DNA of 64,000 nt, taken from positions 421,558-485,557 of the forward strand of contig NZ_JALLAN010000002.1 in the NCBI RefSeq assembly GCF_023062595.1, given 5' to 3'. Shown here piece by piece: positions 1-9,318 of the stretch (the stretch's first letter is position 1; each line of letters opens with the position of its first letter). Position numbers and translations under genes: made by a program. The stretch comes from Arthrobacter rhizosphaerae (GTDB lineage: Bacteria > Actinomycetota > Actinomycetes > Actinomycetales > Micrococcaceae). Below the pieces are notes generated by a model. It had not been told where the DNA came from. It did no database searches and saw only the letters and a list, made by a program, of their open reading frames with translations.

Positions 1-1311
1 GGCTTCGCTCAACGAGCTGGCCGGCTTCTTGCCTGACAGGACAGCGTCCATGGCCGGCTTCATGATGCCTTCAACCTTCGCCGCCTTATCTGCGATCGGG
101 AGGAGGAACGTGGTTTCGTCCTTGACGTGGGTGGTGAAGGCGCTGACATCGATTCCCTTGGCCTCGAAGGCCTTGGCGGCGAGTTCCGAGGAGGTGCTGA
201 TGGCGGGGAACACCACAGCCTTGGAAGCTACAACGTCCTGGCAGTCGGCAGAGGCCAGGTACTCGACCCACTTGACTGAAGCTGCTGGGTTCTTGGTGCC
301 GGCCCAAATGGAGTCGGCCAGCCCGTTGAACATGCTGGCCCGCTTGCCGTCCGGTCCCTTGGGGGTGGGGGCAATGCCGGTTTCCACTCCCTTGTAGCTG
401 GTGTACTGGCCGATCATCCAGGAGCCGTTGGTGTTGATGGCGGCCTTACCTGCACCGAAGTTGTCGGCCACGCTGGCGCCGACTGTGGTTTCCAGCTTGG
501 GCATGTAGCCCTTTTCTACGAGCCCGGTCCACCAAGCGATCGTTTCCTGGAACTTGGGATCGTCATAGTTGAATTCCTTGCCCCACGGGTTCTTGTCCGT
601 GTGGGTCCAACCCATGGTGGCGCTAAGGAAGCTCCACTGGGTCTGGCCCGTGCCGGCTCCGGAGTTTTCCAGCCCCAGTCCGTAAACTGCAACGTTGTTC
701 TTGTCGAAGCCGGACTCGTCTCCACGCACGCCGTTCTTGTCCACGGTCAGGTGGGCGATCGCTTTTTCGTAGCTGCCGCCGTCCTTGGCGTTCCAGTCAA
801 GGCCCTTCAGCTGCTCCTCGGTGTAACCGGCATCGGCGATCAGCTTCTTGTTGTAGAACAACGCGATGGTGTCCCAGTCCTTGGGCAGCCCGTAGCGTTT
901 TCCGTCTTCAGTCACCCAGAGATCGGTCAGGCCCTTGTTGTAGACCTCCAGGTCAAGCTTGTCGTTCTTGACGGCGTCGTCCAGTGCGAGGAGTTGCTTC
1001 TTGGAGGCGAACTCCGGGTACTTGGCCAGGTGGTTTGTGAAAACGTCAGGGGCAGTCCCGGCAACAAAACCGTTGGTCAGGGTGGTCCAGTAGTCGTCCC
1101 AGCCACGCTGGGTGACCTTTACTTTGATGTCAGGGTTGGCCTTGGTGAAATCGTCAGCGCACTGCTGGTAGGCCGGAAGCTGGTTCGCGTCCCAAAGCCA
1201 GTAATTGATTTCTCCCTTGGCCTCGGTGGATGCCGGCGCGGAGCCTCCGCAGGCGGACAGGGATAGGGCGATGGCTGCGGCGGCAGCGACGACGCCGATA
1301 GATTTCTTCAT
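1..1311 (-). CDS. Sugar ABC transporter substrate-binding lipoprotein, 3' end cut by window edge
   Basis: Extracellular solute-binding protein of family 1, which captures a sugar and delivers it to the two permeases encoded just downstream. The frame is open from the start to base 1 (437 codons), so only the C-terminus is missing. The N-terminus is a lipoprotein signal: MKKS, an Ala-rich hydrophobic stretch, then lipobox LSAC with Cys21 followed by GGS. The mature part opens with NYWLWDANQLPAYQQCADDF, typical of the family. I chose the second of two tandem ATGs because GAAAGG lies 6 nt before it; the other start would be 1314. It faces away from the operator region at 3.35-3.44 kb and is probably the last gene of that operon. 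The substrate cannot be told. Confidence 0.9.
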   Translation of the reverse strand, partial: MKKSIGVVAAAAAIALSLSACGGSAPASTEAKGEINYWLWDANQLPAYQQCADDFTKANPDIKVKVTQRGWDDYWTTLTNGFVAGTAPDVFTNHLAKYPEFASKKQLLALDDAVKNDKLDLEVYNKGLTDLWVTEDGKRYGLPKDWDTIALFYNKKLIADAGYTEEQLKGLDWNAKDGGSYEKAIAHLTVDKNGVRGDESGFDKNNVAVYGLGLENSGAGTGQTQWSFLSATMGWTHTDKNPWGKEFNYDDPKFQETIAWWTGLVEKGYMPKLETTVGASVADNFGAGKAAINTNGSWMIGQYTSYKGVETGIAPTPKGPDGKRASMFNGLADSIWAGTKNPAASVKWVEYLASADCQDVVASKAVVFPAISTSSELAAKAFEAKGIDVSAFTTHVKDETTFLLPIADKAAKVEGIMKPAMDAVLSGKKPASSLSEA

Positions 1312-1373
1312 CATGAACCTTTCGTTTTTACGTCTAAGCAGGGTGCGGTTGGGGGTGAGGGGGAACGGTGGGA

Positions 1374-2345
1374 CTATTTGACGCCGGAGAAGCCGATGGA
1401 GTTGACCACCTTCTTGCCGAAGGCGATAAAGAGCAGGAGGACCGGAAGGGCGGCAATAAGGGTGGCCGCCATAAGGCCGCTCCAGTCCGGGGCGCCCTGC
1501 GGCGACTGGGACTTGAAGACCCCCAGGCCCACTGTGAGGACCCGGACGTTCTCGTCCTGGCCCACCAGCAGCGGCCAGAAGTACTCATTCCAGGTGCCGA
1601 CGAAAGTCAGCAAAGCCAGCGTGGCCATGGGGGCGGCAGCGTTGGGCAGCACGATCTGGAAGAAGATACGGAACTTTTTGGCGCCGTCGAGCATGGCTGC
1701 CTCTTCAACTTCCCGGGACATGCTCATGAAGAACTGGCGCAGGAAGAAGATTGCGAAGGGCGTCATGAACAGGAAGGGGAGGATAATACCGGCGTAGGTG
1801 TTCAGGAGGCCCAGGTTCTTGATCATCAGGAAGTTGGGCAGCGCGGTGAAGATCGGCGGCACCATCATGGTCGCCAGGAACAGGGCGAAGACCTTTTCGC
1901 GGCCCGGCCAACGCAGCCTGGAGAAGGCATAGGCCGCCATGGCGCTGAAGAAAACCTGTCCGGCAGTCACCAGAGTGGAGACAATGATGGAGCTTCGGAG
2001 ATACCACCAGAAGTTGATCGCGGCACCGGAGCCGCCCTCAGCTATGGCTTCTTCAGGGGTTTGCAGGCCCATAACGCGTTTGAAAGCGCCCCAGCTGAAG
2101 TCGGCCGGCAGGAGGTTGCCTGCATTCGCAGCGAGGGAATGGTTGCTGGAAAGGGCTGTGCGAAGCATCCACAGGAACGGTGCAATGGTGACGATCAGAG
2201 CGATGACAACAAGGGCCCAGGCGCCGGCGCGGCCCCAGTTGATGGGCTTGCGGGGCTTGGTGATGACGGGCTTGATCGGGGCATCAGCTCCGCGGCGGGC
2301 GGAGGGCCGGCCTGCATCTTGACGGGAAGGAGACGTAGTAGTCAT
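1374..2345 (-). CDS. Carbohydrate ABC transporter permease, MalG type
   Basis: Inner-membrane permease of 323 residues. After a Pro/Arg/Ser-rich cytoplasmic N-terminus come about six membrane segments (first: AWALVVIALIVTIAPFLWML). The cytoplasmic loop that docks the ATPase is visible as EEAAMLDGAKKFRIFFQIVL, the EAA motif, about two thirds along. The start at 2345 is preceded by AAGGA at 7 nt; an in-frame ATG 30 bases further upstream would overlap the ribosome site and the previous gene. It follows the MalF-type gene by 10 bases, and the binding protein follows it, so the order is permease, permease, binding protein. No ATPase gene is nearby, as is usual in Actinobacteria where an MsiK-like ATPase is shared. 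Confidence 0.92.
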   Translation of the reverse strand: MTTTSPSRQDAGRPSARRGADAPIKPVITKPRKPINWGRAGAWALVVIALIVTIAPFLWMLRTALSSNHSLAANAGNLLPADFSWGAFKRVMGLQTPEEAIAEGGSGAAINFWWYLRSSIIVSTLVTAGQVFFSAMAAYAFSRLRWPGREKVFALFLATMMVPPIFTALPNFLMIKNLGLLNTYAGIILPFLFMTPFAIFFLRQFFMSMSREVEEAAMLDGAKKFRIFFQIVLPNAAAPMATLALLTFVGTWNEYFWPLLVGQDENVRVLTVGLGVFKSQSPQGAPDWSGLMAATLIAALPVLLLFIAFGKKVVNSIGFSGVK

Positions 2346-2355
2346 TGCGGGGTCC

Positions 2356-3306
2356 TTAGTCCAGATCCGATTCATTGCCCTTGAGGAACTTCATTTGAAT
2401 GAAGGCCACCAGGGCGAGGATGACGAAGAGAATGACGGACAGTGCAGAGGCATACCCGAAGTCAGACTCGGTGAACGCCTTCTGGTAGATGTACATCTGG
2501 ATCACCCGCGAGGCGTTGATGGGTCCGCCACCTGTGGTGACTGCCACCGTGTCGAAGACCTGGAACGATCCGATCACAGTGACCACCAGGACGAGCACCA
2601 GGACGGGGCGCAGGAGAGGAATGGTGATGCCCCAGAAGGTCCTGGTGGGTGAAGCGCCATCCAGGGAGGCCACTTCGTAGACGTGCTGTGGAATGGCCTG
2701 GAGCCCGGCAAAGATCAGCAGGGCGGTGTAACCCATGTGGCGCCACACGTTGACGGCCGCGATGGTCGGGATGGCCCATTGCTCGCTGCCGAAAAACGCG
2801 ATACGGGGAAGGCCCATCCAGTTGATGACCTCGTTCACGATACCCAACTGGTAGTCGAGCATCCAGAACCACAGGAGCGCAACGATCACGTTGGCCACGA
2901 AGAACGGCAACAAGAGGGCGCCGCGGATGAACGTTGACTTTGCCACCCGGTGCATGAGGAGGGCCAGGCCAAGCGCAATGACCGTCTGGAATCCGATGTT
3001 GATCGCCACATACTGGACGGTCACCGCCATCGAGTTCCAGAAGAGCTCATCGGCAAAAATGGAGACGTAGTTTTTGACGCCGATCCAAGTGGGGTCACCC
3101 AGGATGCTGTACTCGGTGAAGCTGAGGTAGACGCCGCGGATGGTGGGGATCAGGAAGAAGACGACGAAGCCGATCATCGCCGGGAAGATAAACACCAGTG
3201 CCATTTTGAGGTCACCGATGCGTTGGCCCTTTCGGACCGGGGCAAGAGTCCCGGCCTTCTTGGTTCCGCCTGTCGGCGGGTCAGGAAGTTTAGTGATGGT
3301 GGTCAT
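2356..3306 (-). CDS. Carbohydrate ABC transporter permease, MalF type
   Basis: Permease of 316 residues and first gene of the minus-strand transport operon. The first membrane segment (LVFIFPAMIGFVVFFLIPTI) is followed by a periplasmic stretch with YLSFTEYSI, typical of MalF-like proteins, and the EAA loop is YEVASLDGASPTRTFWGITI. The start at 3306 has GGAAGG 6 nt upstream. A longer reading frame exists to 3378 but would run through the operator at 3352-3365, so it is rejected. With the MalG-type partner it forms the channel for a sugar bound by the lipoprotein at 1-1311. Confidence 0.92.
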   Translation of the reverse strand: MTTITKLPDPPTGGTKKAGTLAPVRKGQRIGDLKMALVFIFPAMIGFVVFFLIPTIRGVYLSFTEYSILGDPTWIGVKNYVSIFADELFWNSMAVTVQYVAINIGFQTVIALGLALLMHRVAKSTFIRGALLLPFFVANVIVALLWFWMLDYQLGIVNEVINWMGLPRIAFFGSEQWAIPTIAAVNVWRHMGYTALLIFAGLQAIPQHVYEVASLDGASPTRTFWGITIPLLRPVLVLVLVVTVIGSFQVFDTVAVTTGGGPINASRVIQMYIYQKAFTESDFGYASALSVILFVILALVAFIQMKFLKGNESDLD

Positions 3307-3351
3307 CGTCGACCTTCCGTAGGTGTGACATGGATAACAGCTGGGAGTGAA

Positions 3352-3365
3352 TCTACACGAGTAGA
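3352..3365. promoter_or_regulatory. LacI-type operator, site 1 of the divergent sugar operon
   Basis: TCTACACGAGTAGA is a 14-bp palindrome with one mismatch and a central CG, the usual form for LacI-family operators. It lies 46 bases before the permease start and matches a second site 77 bp away. The LacI gene at 4731-5762 in the same cluster is the likely binder (inferred). Confidence 0.6.
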
Positions 3366-3428
3366 AAGGCGGTGGCAAGAGTGAATTCTTTTATTTCCAA
3401 GAAGAACTTGCTGCGGGCTGTCTGTCTG

Positions 3429-3442
3429 TTGACTCGAGTAGA
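3429..3442. promoter_or_regulatory. LacI-type operator, site 2 of the divergent sugar operon
   Basis: TTGACTCGAGTAGA shares the core CGAGTAGA with site 1 at 3352-3365 and lies 71 bases before the dehydrogenase start at 3514. Two sites 77 bp apart flanking a divergent promoter region would allow repression of both directions, possibly by looping. Confidence 0.55.
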
Positions 3443-3513
3443 TGGCGATGCAACACTGGGAATCAGTTGCTGCCCGCCCGGGCAGCGGGATTGAAACCAT
3501 TCATGGAGGAACA

Positions 3514-4716
3514 ATGGCGTTTTCGCTGGGGGTCGTAGGGGCGGGTCAATTCGGGGGGCAGTTCGCCCACCTTTTCAGGCTTCACCCCGGCGTTAGCAGC
3601 GTCGTTGTCGTGGACGAACTTCCGGAAAGAGCCGCTTCGGCGTGTAAGCAATGGGGCCTCGACGGCGTCCTGGACAGCTTCGAGGAGCTCCTTGCGTCCG
3701 ACGTCGACGCCGTTGCCATCTTTACTCAGCGCTGGACCCACGGACCCTTGGTAGAGCAGGCACTGCGCGCCGGCAAAGACGTCTATTCGGCTGTTCCGAT
3801 GGCTGTCTCGGAGGAGGAGATCTCACGGATCATCGACGCCGTCCGCGAGACCGGGAACGTCTACATGATGGGCGAAACGAGCTACTACAACCCCGCCACC
3901 GTCTACGCCCGGGAGCAGCATGCCGCCGGGCGGTTTGGCCGCGTCTTCTACTCCGAGGGGGACTACGTCCACGACATGGACCTCGGCTTTTATGATGCCT
4001 ACCGGTATAGCGGCGGCGAGAGCTGGAAAGAGACTGCGAGCTATCCGCCCATGCTCTACCCGACGCATGCCATCGGCGGAGTCCTGGGGGCAGTTCCTGC
4101 CCATGCTGTCAGTGTGAGCTGCGTCGGAGTCAGTGACAGCCGCGGGGACGGTGTCTTCGACAAGGGCGTCAGCATGTTCGGCAACGACTTCTCCAATGCC
4201 ACGGCCCTTTTTGAACTGAACGACGGCGGAGTGATGCGGACCAACGAGATGCGCCGGGTGGGCTACCCCTCGCATATTCGTGAATCGCGCTTCAGGTTCT
4301 TCGGCACCGAGGCAAGCCTGGAACAGCTGGCCCATGTCACCGTGTGGCAGGACAAGAAGGACGTTCAGGACATCTCCGCCCTGATGGAGACGCGGCCCAG
4401 CATTCCTCTGGATGACCCCTCGCTTGCCAACGTTGCCCCGGAACTGCGCGATGCCTTCGTCTCAGGCCTGGCCCCTGTACACGATCCTGCCCGGCTTCCT
4501 GAGGAATTCCGCGGCGCCCCCAACGGCCATGAGGGAAGTCATCATTTCCTGGTGGACGACTTCGTCACGGCCGTCAACAACCGCAGCATGCCGCCGGTGA
4601 ACGCGTGGGTTGCTGCCCGGTTTACCCTGCCGGGGATCGTGGCCCACGAGTCAGCCCTCAACGGCGGTGAGCGCCTTCCTATCCGGGACTTTGGCGATGC
4701 TCCGCCGACTCTCTAG
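3514..4716 (+). CDS. Gfo/Idh/MocA-family oxidoreductase
   Basis: NAD(P)-dependent sugar dehydrogenase of 400 residues. The N-terminal Rossmann fold begins SLGVVGAGQFGGQF, and the C-terminal alpha/beta domain contains the family's substrate-site region (GETSYYNPATVYAREQ near residue 120). Where most members have the EKP motif with a catalytic lysine, this protein reads DVYSAVPMAV, so that lysine is absent. The start has GGAGGA 3 nt upstream; a longer frame from 3442 would begin inside the operator. It is divergent from the transporter genes and followed 14 bases later by the LacI regulator. It probably oxidises or epimerises the imported sugar; the substrate is unknown. Confidence 0.85.
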   Translation: MAFSLGVVGAGQFGGQFAHLFRLHPGVSSVVVVDELPERAASACKQWGLDGVLDSFEELLASDVDAVAIFTQRWTHGPLVEQALRAGKDVYSAVPMAVSEEEISRIIDAVRETGNVYMMGETSYYNPATVYAREQHAAGRFGRVFYSEGDYVHDMDLGFYDAYRYSGGESWKETASYPPMLYPTHAIGGVLGAVPAHAVSVSCVGVSDSRGDGVFDKGVSMFGNDFSNATALFELNDGGVMRTNEMRRVGYPSHIRESRFRFFGTEASLEQLAHVTVWQDKKDVQDISALMETRPSIPLDDPSLANVAPELRDAFVSGLAPVHDPARLPEEFRGAPNGHEGSHHFLVDDFVTAVNNRSMPPVNAWVAARFTLPGIVAHESALNGGERLPIRDFGDAPPTL

Positions 4717-4730
4717 CTAGGATCTAAACC

Positions 4731-5762
4731 ATGACGACTCCCACAGTGCAGGCTCCTCGCGGCCCGGTAACCCGGAAGGATGTTGCCCGGTACGCAGGCG
4801 TAAGCACCGCCGTCGTCAGCTACGTTGTGAACGGTGGCCCGAAGAAAGTTGCCCCGGCGACGGAAGCCAAAGTGCAGGACGCCATCCGGGTACTCGGGTA
4901 CCGTCCCAACGCTGCCGCGCGCGCCCTGAAGCTGGGTTCCAGTGAAACCATCGGCCTGGTGATCCCGGATAACAGCAACCCGTTCTTCTCCTTGCTCTCT
5001 CACGCCGTTGAGGATGCAGCCGCGGAGTGTGGCTATGCCCTGGTTCTGACAAATTCCGATGGGAGCGTGGCCAAGGAACGCCGTCATATCCGGAACCTTG
5101 CTGCCCGGCAGGTGGACGGTGTGGTGCTGGCCAGCGTGCTTTTTGAACCCGACCTTGTGGAACTGGACGACGCCGATATCCCGGCGGTGCTGCTGAACCA
5201 CGGGGACGCGGCTCCGGGCTTCAGCAGCGTTGGCGTAGACCTGGCCGCCGGCGCGAGGATCGCAGTTGAGCACCTGATCGGTCATGGGCACACGAATATC
5301 GGCCTCGCCATGGGCACCAATACCGCCAACGACTTGGACGGCCGCGAAAAAGGGTGGCTGCAGGCGCTCTCGGATGCCGGTCTGCTGGAAGGTCCGATTG
5401 TGCGCGGGCCCTTTTCGCGGGCGGGCGGTTATGCTGCCGGTCAGCGGCTGCTGGCCTCCGCGAACAGGCCGACGGCGATTTTTGCCAGCTCAGACATGCA
5501 GGCCATCGGAATTCTCCGCGCGATCCACGAGGCCGGGGTCTCTGTCCCCGGGGATATCGCAGTGGCTTCCTTCGACGGCTCGGTTGAAGCGGAGTACAGC
5601 TGGCCGGCCCTCACCACGGTGGAGCAGCCTGTCAAAGCCATGGCCGAGGCCGCCGTCAGTGCCTTGATCGGGGCCGATCGCGGTAAGTCGGCCGGCCACC
5701 AGCTGTTTCCCACCAAGTTGCTGGTCCGGCAATCCTGCGGGTGCACCAGGACCGTTACGTAG
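4731..5762 (+). CDS. LacI-family transcriptional regulator
   Basis: Repressor of 343 residues. The N-terminal helix-turn-helix reads TRKDVARYAGVSTAVVSYVV, followed by the hinge helix region (YRPNAAARALKLG) and a periplasmic-binding-protein-like effector domain from about residue 65 (ETIGLVIPDNSNPFFSLL) to the end. It is co-directional with the dehydrogenase gene 14 bases upstream, so it is probably in the same transcript. The paired palindromes at 3352 and 3429 are its likely operators, and the inducer would be the transported sugar or its oxidation product. The C-terminus ends with QSCGCTRTVT. Confidence 0.93.
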   Translation: MTTPTVQAPRGPVTRKDVARYAGVSTAVVSYVVNGGPKKVAPATEAKVQDAIRVLGYRPNAAARALKLGSSETIGLVIPDNSNPFFSLLSHAVEDAAAECGYALVLTNSDGSVAKERRHIRNLAARQVDGVVLASVLFEPDLVELDDADIPAVLLNHGDAAPGFSSVGVDLAAGARIAVEHLIGHGHTNIGLAMGTNTANDLDGREKGWLQALSDAGLLEGPIVRGPFSRAGGYAAGQRLLASANRPTAIFASSDMQAIGILRAIHEAGVSVPGDIAVASFDGSVEAEYSWPALTTVEQPVKAMAEAAVSALIGADRGKSAGHQLFPTKLLVRQSCGCTRTVT

Positions 5763-5802
5763 AGCTTGTATTCCAGCCCTGCGTTCTCAGGCGTGTGTTC
5801 TC

Positions 5803-6606
5803 TCAAGCTTGGGCAGTAGCCAGTTCGGCAATCCGCAGCCTGCTGACGCGCTCCTGAAGGCTGCGCTGGGCATCCATGCCCAGCCCTGAATCGCTGATGA
5901 CCTCATCAGCCTCCTCAAGCTTGGCGATGGTGCTGATCCCGAGGGTGCCCCACTTGGTATGGTCCGCCAGGACCACCACCTTCCGGGCCGATTCCATAAA
6001 CGCCCGATTGGTTTCAGCTTCCAGCAGGTTCGGAGTGGTGAACCCTGCTTCGGCGTCCATTCCATGGACGCCGAGGAACAGGACGTCCAGATGCAGCTGC
6101 CTAAGCGCCGCGGTGGCGATTGGCCCCACAAGCGCGTCCGACGGCGTGCGCTCACCGCCGATAAGGATCACGGTGGAGCGGGTACGGTTGGACCCCGCGG
6201 ATACATCTACCTGGAAAAGATCGGCGATACGTACCGAGTTGGTGACTACTGTGATCCGTGGCCCCGCCGCGAGTTCCCGTGCCAGCGCCCACGTTGTGGT
6301 CCCGGCGCTCAGCCCTACGGCCATTCCTTCCTGGACGAGTGAGGCAGCCTCCAAAGCAATGGCCCGCTTTTCAACCGTCAGTTGCGTGGACTTGAGTTCA
6401 AACCCCGGCTCGTGCGTACTGGCATCGCCCGGCAGCTTCGCGCCGCCATGGATCCGTTCCACCCGTCCAGCTTCTTCCAGGAGATCGATGTCCCTGCGAA
6501 CGGTCATCAGGGAGACGCCCAGTTGCTGGGCAAGGTCGGAGACGCGCACTATCCGATCGCGCTGGACTGCATCCACGATGGCTTGGTGACGTGCTGCGGC
6601 GAGCAT
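5803..6606 (-). CDS. DeoR-family transcriptional regulator
   Basis: Regulator of 267 residues with an N-terminal winged helix (RIVRVSDLAQQLGVSLMTVR, then DIDLLEEAGRVERIHGGAKL, the DeoR signature) and a C-terminal sugar-phosphate sensor domain of the DeoRC type (LSAGTTTWALARELA; LGVHGMDAEAGFTTPNLLEA). These usually respond to phosphorylated sugars. It converges on the LacI gene with a 40-base gap and is not next to an obvious target, so what it controls cannot be read here. AAGGA lies 10 nt before the ATG. It may belong functionally to the sugar cluster on its left. Confidence 0.92.
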   Translation of the reverse strand: MLAAARHQAIVDAVQRDRIVRVSDLAQQLGVSLMTVRRDIDLLEEAGRVERIHGGAKLPGDASTHEPGFELKSTQLTVEKRAIALEAASLVQEGMAVGLSAGTTTWALARELAAGPRITVVTNSVRIADLFQVDVSAGSNRTRSTVILIGGERTPSDALVGPIATAALRQLHLDVLFLGVHGMDAEAGFTTPNLLEAETNRAFMESARKVVVLADHTKWGTLGISTIAKLEEADEVISDSGLGMDAQRSLQERVSRLRIAELATAQA

Positions 6607-6859
6607 CTCAGCGGAATCCTTAAGGCAGGGGAAAGGGCTGGTCCCAGTCTAGGCATGCATCACGCTGACGCGAGCGGGTCATCCTCCGCGTGCTGCTCGT
6701 TCCGTCCCCACCTTCCCCCTAGCCTCGCAAGCTCGGCCTGGGAACCCTGACGGCGTGGCCCCACTGAGGACGCTTCCGGATGACCCCCTCGCATCAGCTC
6801 ATCACGATGGTGGGATCCAGCTCTTTGCCTGCTGGGGCCGCTGAGTGCCCCGCCTTTCC

Positions 6860-8914
6860 TTATTTTTTGAGGGACGCCGCGATTTGTTGCATGACTGTGT
6901 TGTCGGCGAGGGTGGTGGCGTCTCCGACGTCGCGGCCTTCGGCGACGTCTTTGAGGAGGCGGCGCATGATTTTTCCGGAGCGGGTTTTGGGCAGTTCGGG
7001 GACGATGAGGATGGTTTTGGGTTTGGCGATGGGGCCGATTTCGTGGCCGACGTGGTTTCGGAGTTCCTGGACCGTGGCGTCCCCGGTGTCGACGGCGTCC
7101 CCGCGGAGGATGACGAACGCGACGATTGCCTGCCCGGTGGTGGTGTCCGCGGCGCCGACAACTGCCGCTTCGGCGACGGCGGGGTGGGAGACGAGGGCGG
7201 ATTCGATTTCGGTGGTGGAGAGGCGGTGCCCGGAGATGTTCATGACGTCATCGACCCGGCCCAGGAGCCAGATGTCGCCGTCGTCGTCTTTTTTGGCGCC
7301 GTCTCCGGCGAAGTACATGTTTTCGAATCTGGACCAGTAGGTGTCTTTGAAGCGTTGGGGGTCTCCCCAGATCCCGCGGAGCATCGCGGGCCAGGGTTCG
7401 CGGATGACGAGGTAGCCGCCGGAGCCGTTGGGTACTGATTGGCCTTGCTCGTCCACGACGTCCACGGCGATGCCGGGGAGCGGGGTTTGGGCTGAGCCTG
7501 GTTTGGTGGCGGTGACTCCGGGCAGGGGTGCGATCATTTGCGCGCCGGTTTCGGTTTGCCACCAGGTATCGACGATCGGTGCGTTGTTTCCGCCGATGAC
7601 TTCGCGGTACCACATCCACGCTTCGGGGTTGATGGGTTCCCCGACGGATCCGAGGACACGGATGGAGGCGAGGTCGTACTTGGCGGGGATGTCCTTGCCC
7701 CACTTCATGAAGGTCCTGATGGCGGTGGGGGCGGTGTAAAGGATGGAGACTTTGTACTTCTCGATGATTTCCCACCACCGGCCCTGGTGCGGGGAATCCG
7801 GGGTTCCTTCGTACATGACCTGGGTGGCGCCGTTGATCAGCGGTGCGTAGGTGACGTATGAGTGCCCGGTGACCCAGCCGACGTCGGCCGTGCACCAGTA
7901 CACATCGGTTTCGGGGTGCAGGTCGAAGACCGCCCTGTGGGTGTACGCGGTCTGGGTGAGGTAGCCGCCGGTAGTGTGCAGGATGCCTTTGGGCTTACCG
8001 GTGGTCCCGGAGGTGTAGAGGATGAACAGCGGGTGTTCGGAGTCGTGCCCCACGGCCGTGTGCTGGGTGGAGGCGGCGCCGACGGTGTCTTCCCACCAGT
8101 GGTCGCGGCCCTCGTGCCAGTCCACGCCCTGGCCGTTGCGTTTGACCACGATGACGTTCCGGACGGTGTGCCCGTCGCGGGCGAGGGCGTCGTCCACGGC
8201 GGGTTTGAGGGCGCTGGGCTTCCCGCGCCGGTAGGTGCCGTCGGCGGTGACGACGAGTTTGGCTTCGGCGTCCTCGATCCGGGAGCGCAGGGCGTCGGCT
8301 GAGAAGCCGCCGAATACCACCGAGTGCACGGCCCCGATCCGGGCGCAGGCCAGGAGGGTGATGACGGCCTCGGGGATCATGGGCAGGTATACGGCCACCC
8401 GGTCGCCTTTTGCCACGCCCAGGGACTCGAAAGCGTTAGCGGCTTTTTTGACCTCGTCGGTGAGCTGGGCGTAGGTGTAGGTGCGGGTATCGCCGGGTTC
8501 GCCCTCGAAGTAGATGGCCACCCGGTCACCGAGCCCGTTCTCGACATGCCGGTCCAGGGCGTTGTACGCGGCGTTGACTTTACCGCCCACGAACCATTTC
8601 GCGAACGGCGGCGTGGACCAGTCCAGGGCCTGGGTGAAGTCCTGGTCCCACGTCAGCAACTCCCTCGCCTGCCGCGCCCAAAACGCGGGACGGTCGGCGT
8701 CGGCCTCTGCGTAATCCGCCCCCGTGACCACAGCCCGGGCAGCGAACTCCTCGGACGGCGGGAAGCGGCGGTCCTCATGCAGAAGGTTCTCGAAAGCGTC
8801 TCCCTGCCGGGCAGGCTGGTCGGACGGAGCCTGGCCGGCGGCAGCGTCGGCGTGTGTTCCTCCGGACCCTGCGCGGGCGGCGATGGCAGCAGAGCCGGGC
8901 ATTTCCTGGGACAT
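6860..8914 (-). CDS. acsA: Acetyl-CoA synthetase (acetate--CoA ligase)
   Basis: Converts acetate, ATP and CoA to acetyl-CoA, AMP and PPi in the cytosol. The protein has 684 residues, slightly longer than the usual 650 because of a low-complexity N-terminal extension. Visible motifs are the AMP-binding loop [18 protein letters not shown], the adenine-site segment [12 protein letters not shown] and the C-terminal [13 protein letters not shown], whose Lys (about residue 648) is the residue that acyltransferases acetylate in this family. The start at 8914 was chosen because GAGG lies 6 nt upstream; the frame extends five codons further. The adjacent 404-base gap holds its promoter. Gene order toward nth resembles mycobacteria. 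Confidence 0.96.
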   Translation of the reverse strand: MSQEMPGSAAIAARAGSGGTHADAAAGQAPSDQPARQGDAFENLLHEDRRFPPSEEFAARAVVTGADYAEADADRPAFWARQARELLTWDQDFTQALDWSTPPFAKWFVGGKVNAAYNALDRHVENGLGDRVAIYFEGEPGDTRTYTYAQLTDEVKKAANAFESLGVAKGDRVAVYLPMIPEAVITLLACARIGAVHSVVFGGFSADALRSRIEDAEAKLVVTADGTYRRGKPSALKPAVDDALARDGHTVRNVIVVKRNGQGVDWHEGRDHWWEDTVGAASTQHTAVGHDSEHPLFILYTSGTTGKPKGILHTTGGYLTQTAYTHRAVFDLHPETDVYWCTADVGWVTGHSYVTYAPLINGATQVMYEGTPDSPHQGRWWEIIEKYKVSILYTAPTAIRTFMKWGKDIPAKYDLASIRVLGSVGEPINPEAWMWYREVIGGNNAPIVDTWWQTETGAQMIAPLPGVTATKPGSAQTPLPGIAVDVVDEQGQSVPNGSGGYLVIREPWPAMLRGIWGDPQRFKDTYWSRFENMYFAGDGAKKDDDGDIWLLGRVDDVMNISGHRLSTTEIESALVSHPAVAEAAVVGAADTTTGQAIVAFVILRGDAVDTGDATVQELRNHVGHEIGPIAKPKTILIVPELPKTRSGKIMRRLLKDVAEGRDVGDATTLADNTVMQQIAASLKK

Positions 8915-9318
8915 GGTGAACCTCATCATTCATCGATCTTTGCTGAGCGGAACTCCCTGCGACGGCCGTCCGTTCGTCGTTGACCGGGGACAGCGGCCCG
9001 TCATGGAAGTTCCGCAAAGAGCTGTTCCGAAATACACACTAACTCTTGCGCACGACAGTAAGTGGCGAGCCTCACAAAGTCCGCCACGAACGGCGTTTAT
9101 TAAGCGCTGAGCGGTTTTATCCCGGGACTACAGGGCCCCTGCCGTCCCGGCCAGTCAGCTAGTGATTGGCCGGGCACTTGACTAGGCTGAGATGGAATCG
9201 TGACATCCGAGGAGCACTGGGCCGCTAGCGGTCCGGTTGTGTCTGCCGCAGGCGGCACTATCCAGGCGGCACTATCAGACGGCCCTGTCCAGAGGGCCGT
9301 GATGCTAAGGAGAACAAA
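8915..9318. other. Divergent intergenic region between acsA and a membrane-protein gene
   Basis: This 404-base gap holds the promoters of both flanking genes. I see no credible reading frame. On the plus strand TTGACT (9178-9183) and TGACAT (9201-9206) with a 17-base spacer form a weak promoter candidate for the gene at 9319. A stem-loop lies at 9146-9174. On the minus strand a TGTGA half-site, reading toward acsA near 9071-9078, could be a CRP/GlxR half-site but is not convincing. Confidence 0.5.
9146..9174. other. Stem-loop in the acsA upstream region
   Basis: CCCGGCCAGTCA and TGATTGGCCGGG are complementary over 11 of 12 positions with a 5-base loop (GCTAG). There is no T run, so it is not a standard terminator. 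It sits just before the putative -35 box at 9178 and could be an operator or a structured 5' region on the acsA side. Confidence 0.5.

Noticed and set aside
1368..2384. Long plus-strand frame opposite the MalG-type permease
   Set aside because: A shadow rich in Gly, Arg and His. The minus strand gives a typical membrane protein with an EAA loop.
3442..3513. Longer start of the Gfo/Idh/MocA gene
   Set aside because: It begins at the last base of the operator at 3429-3442, and a good ribosome site precedes 3514.
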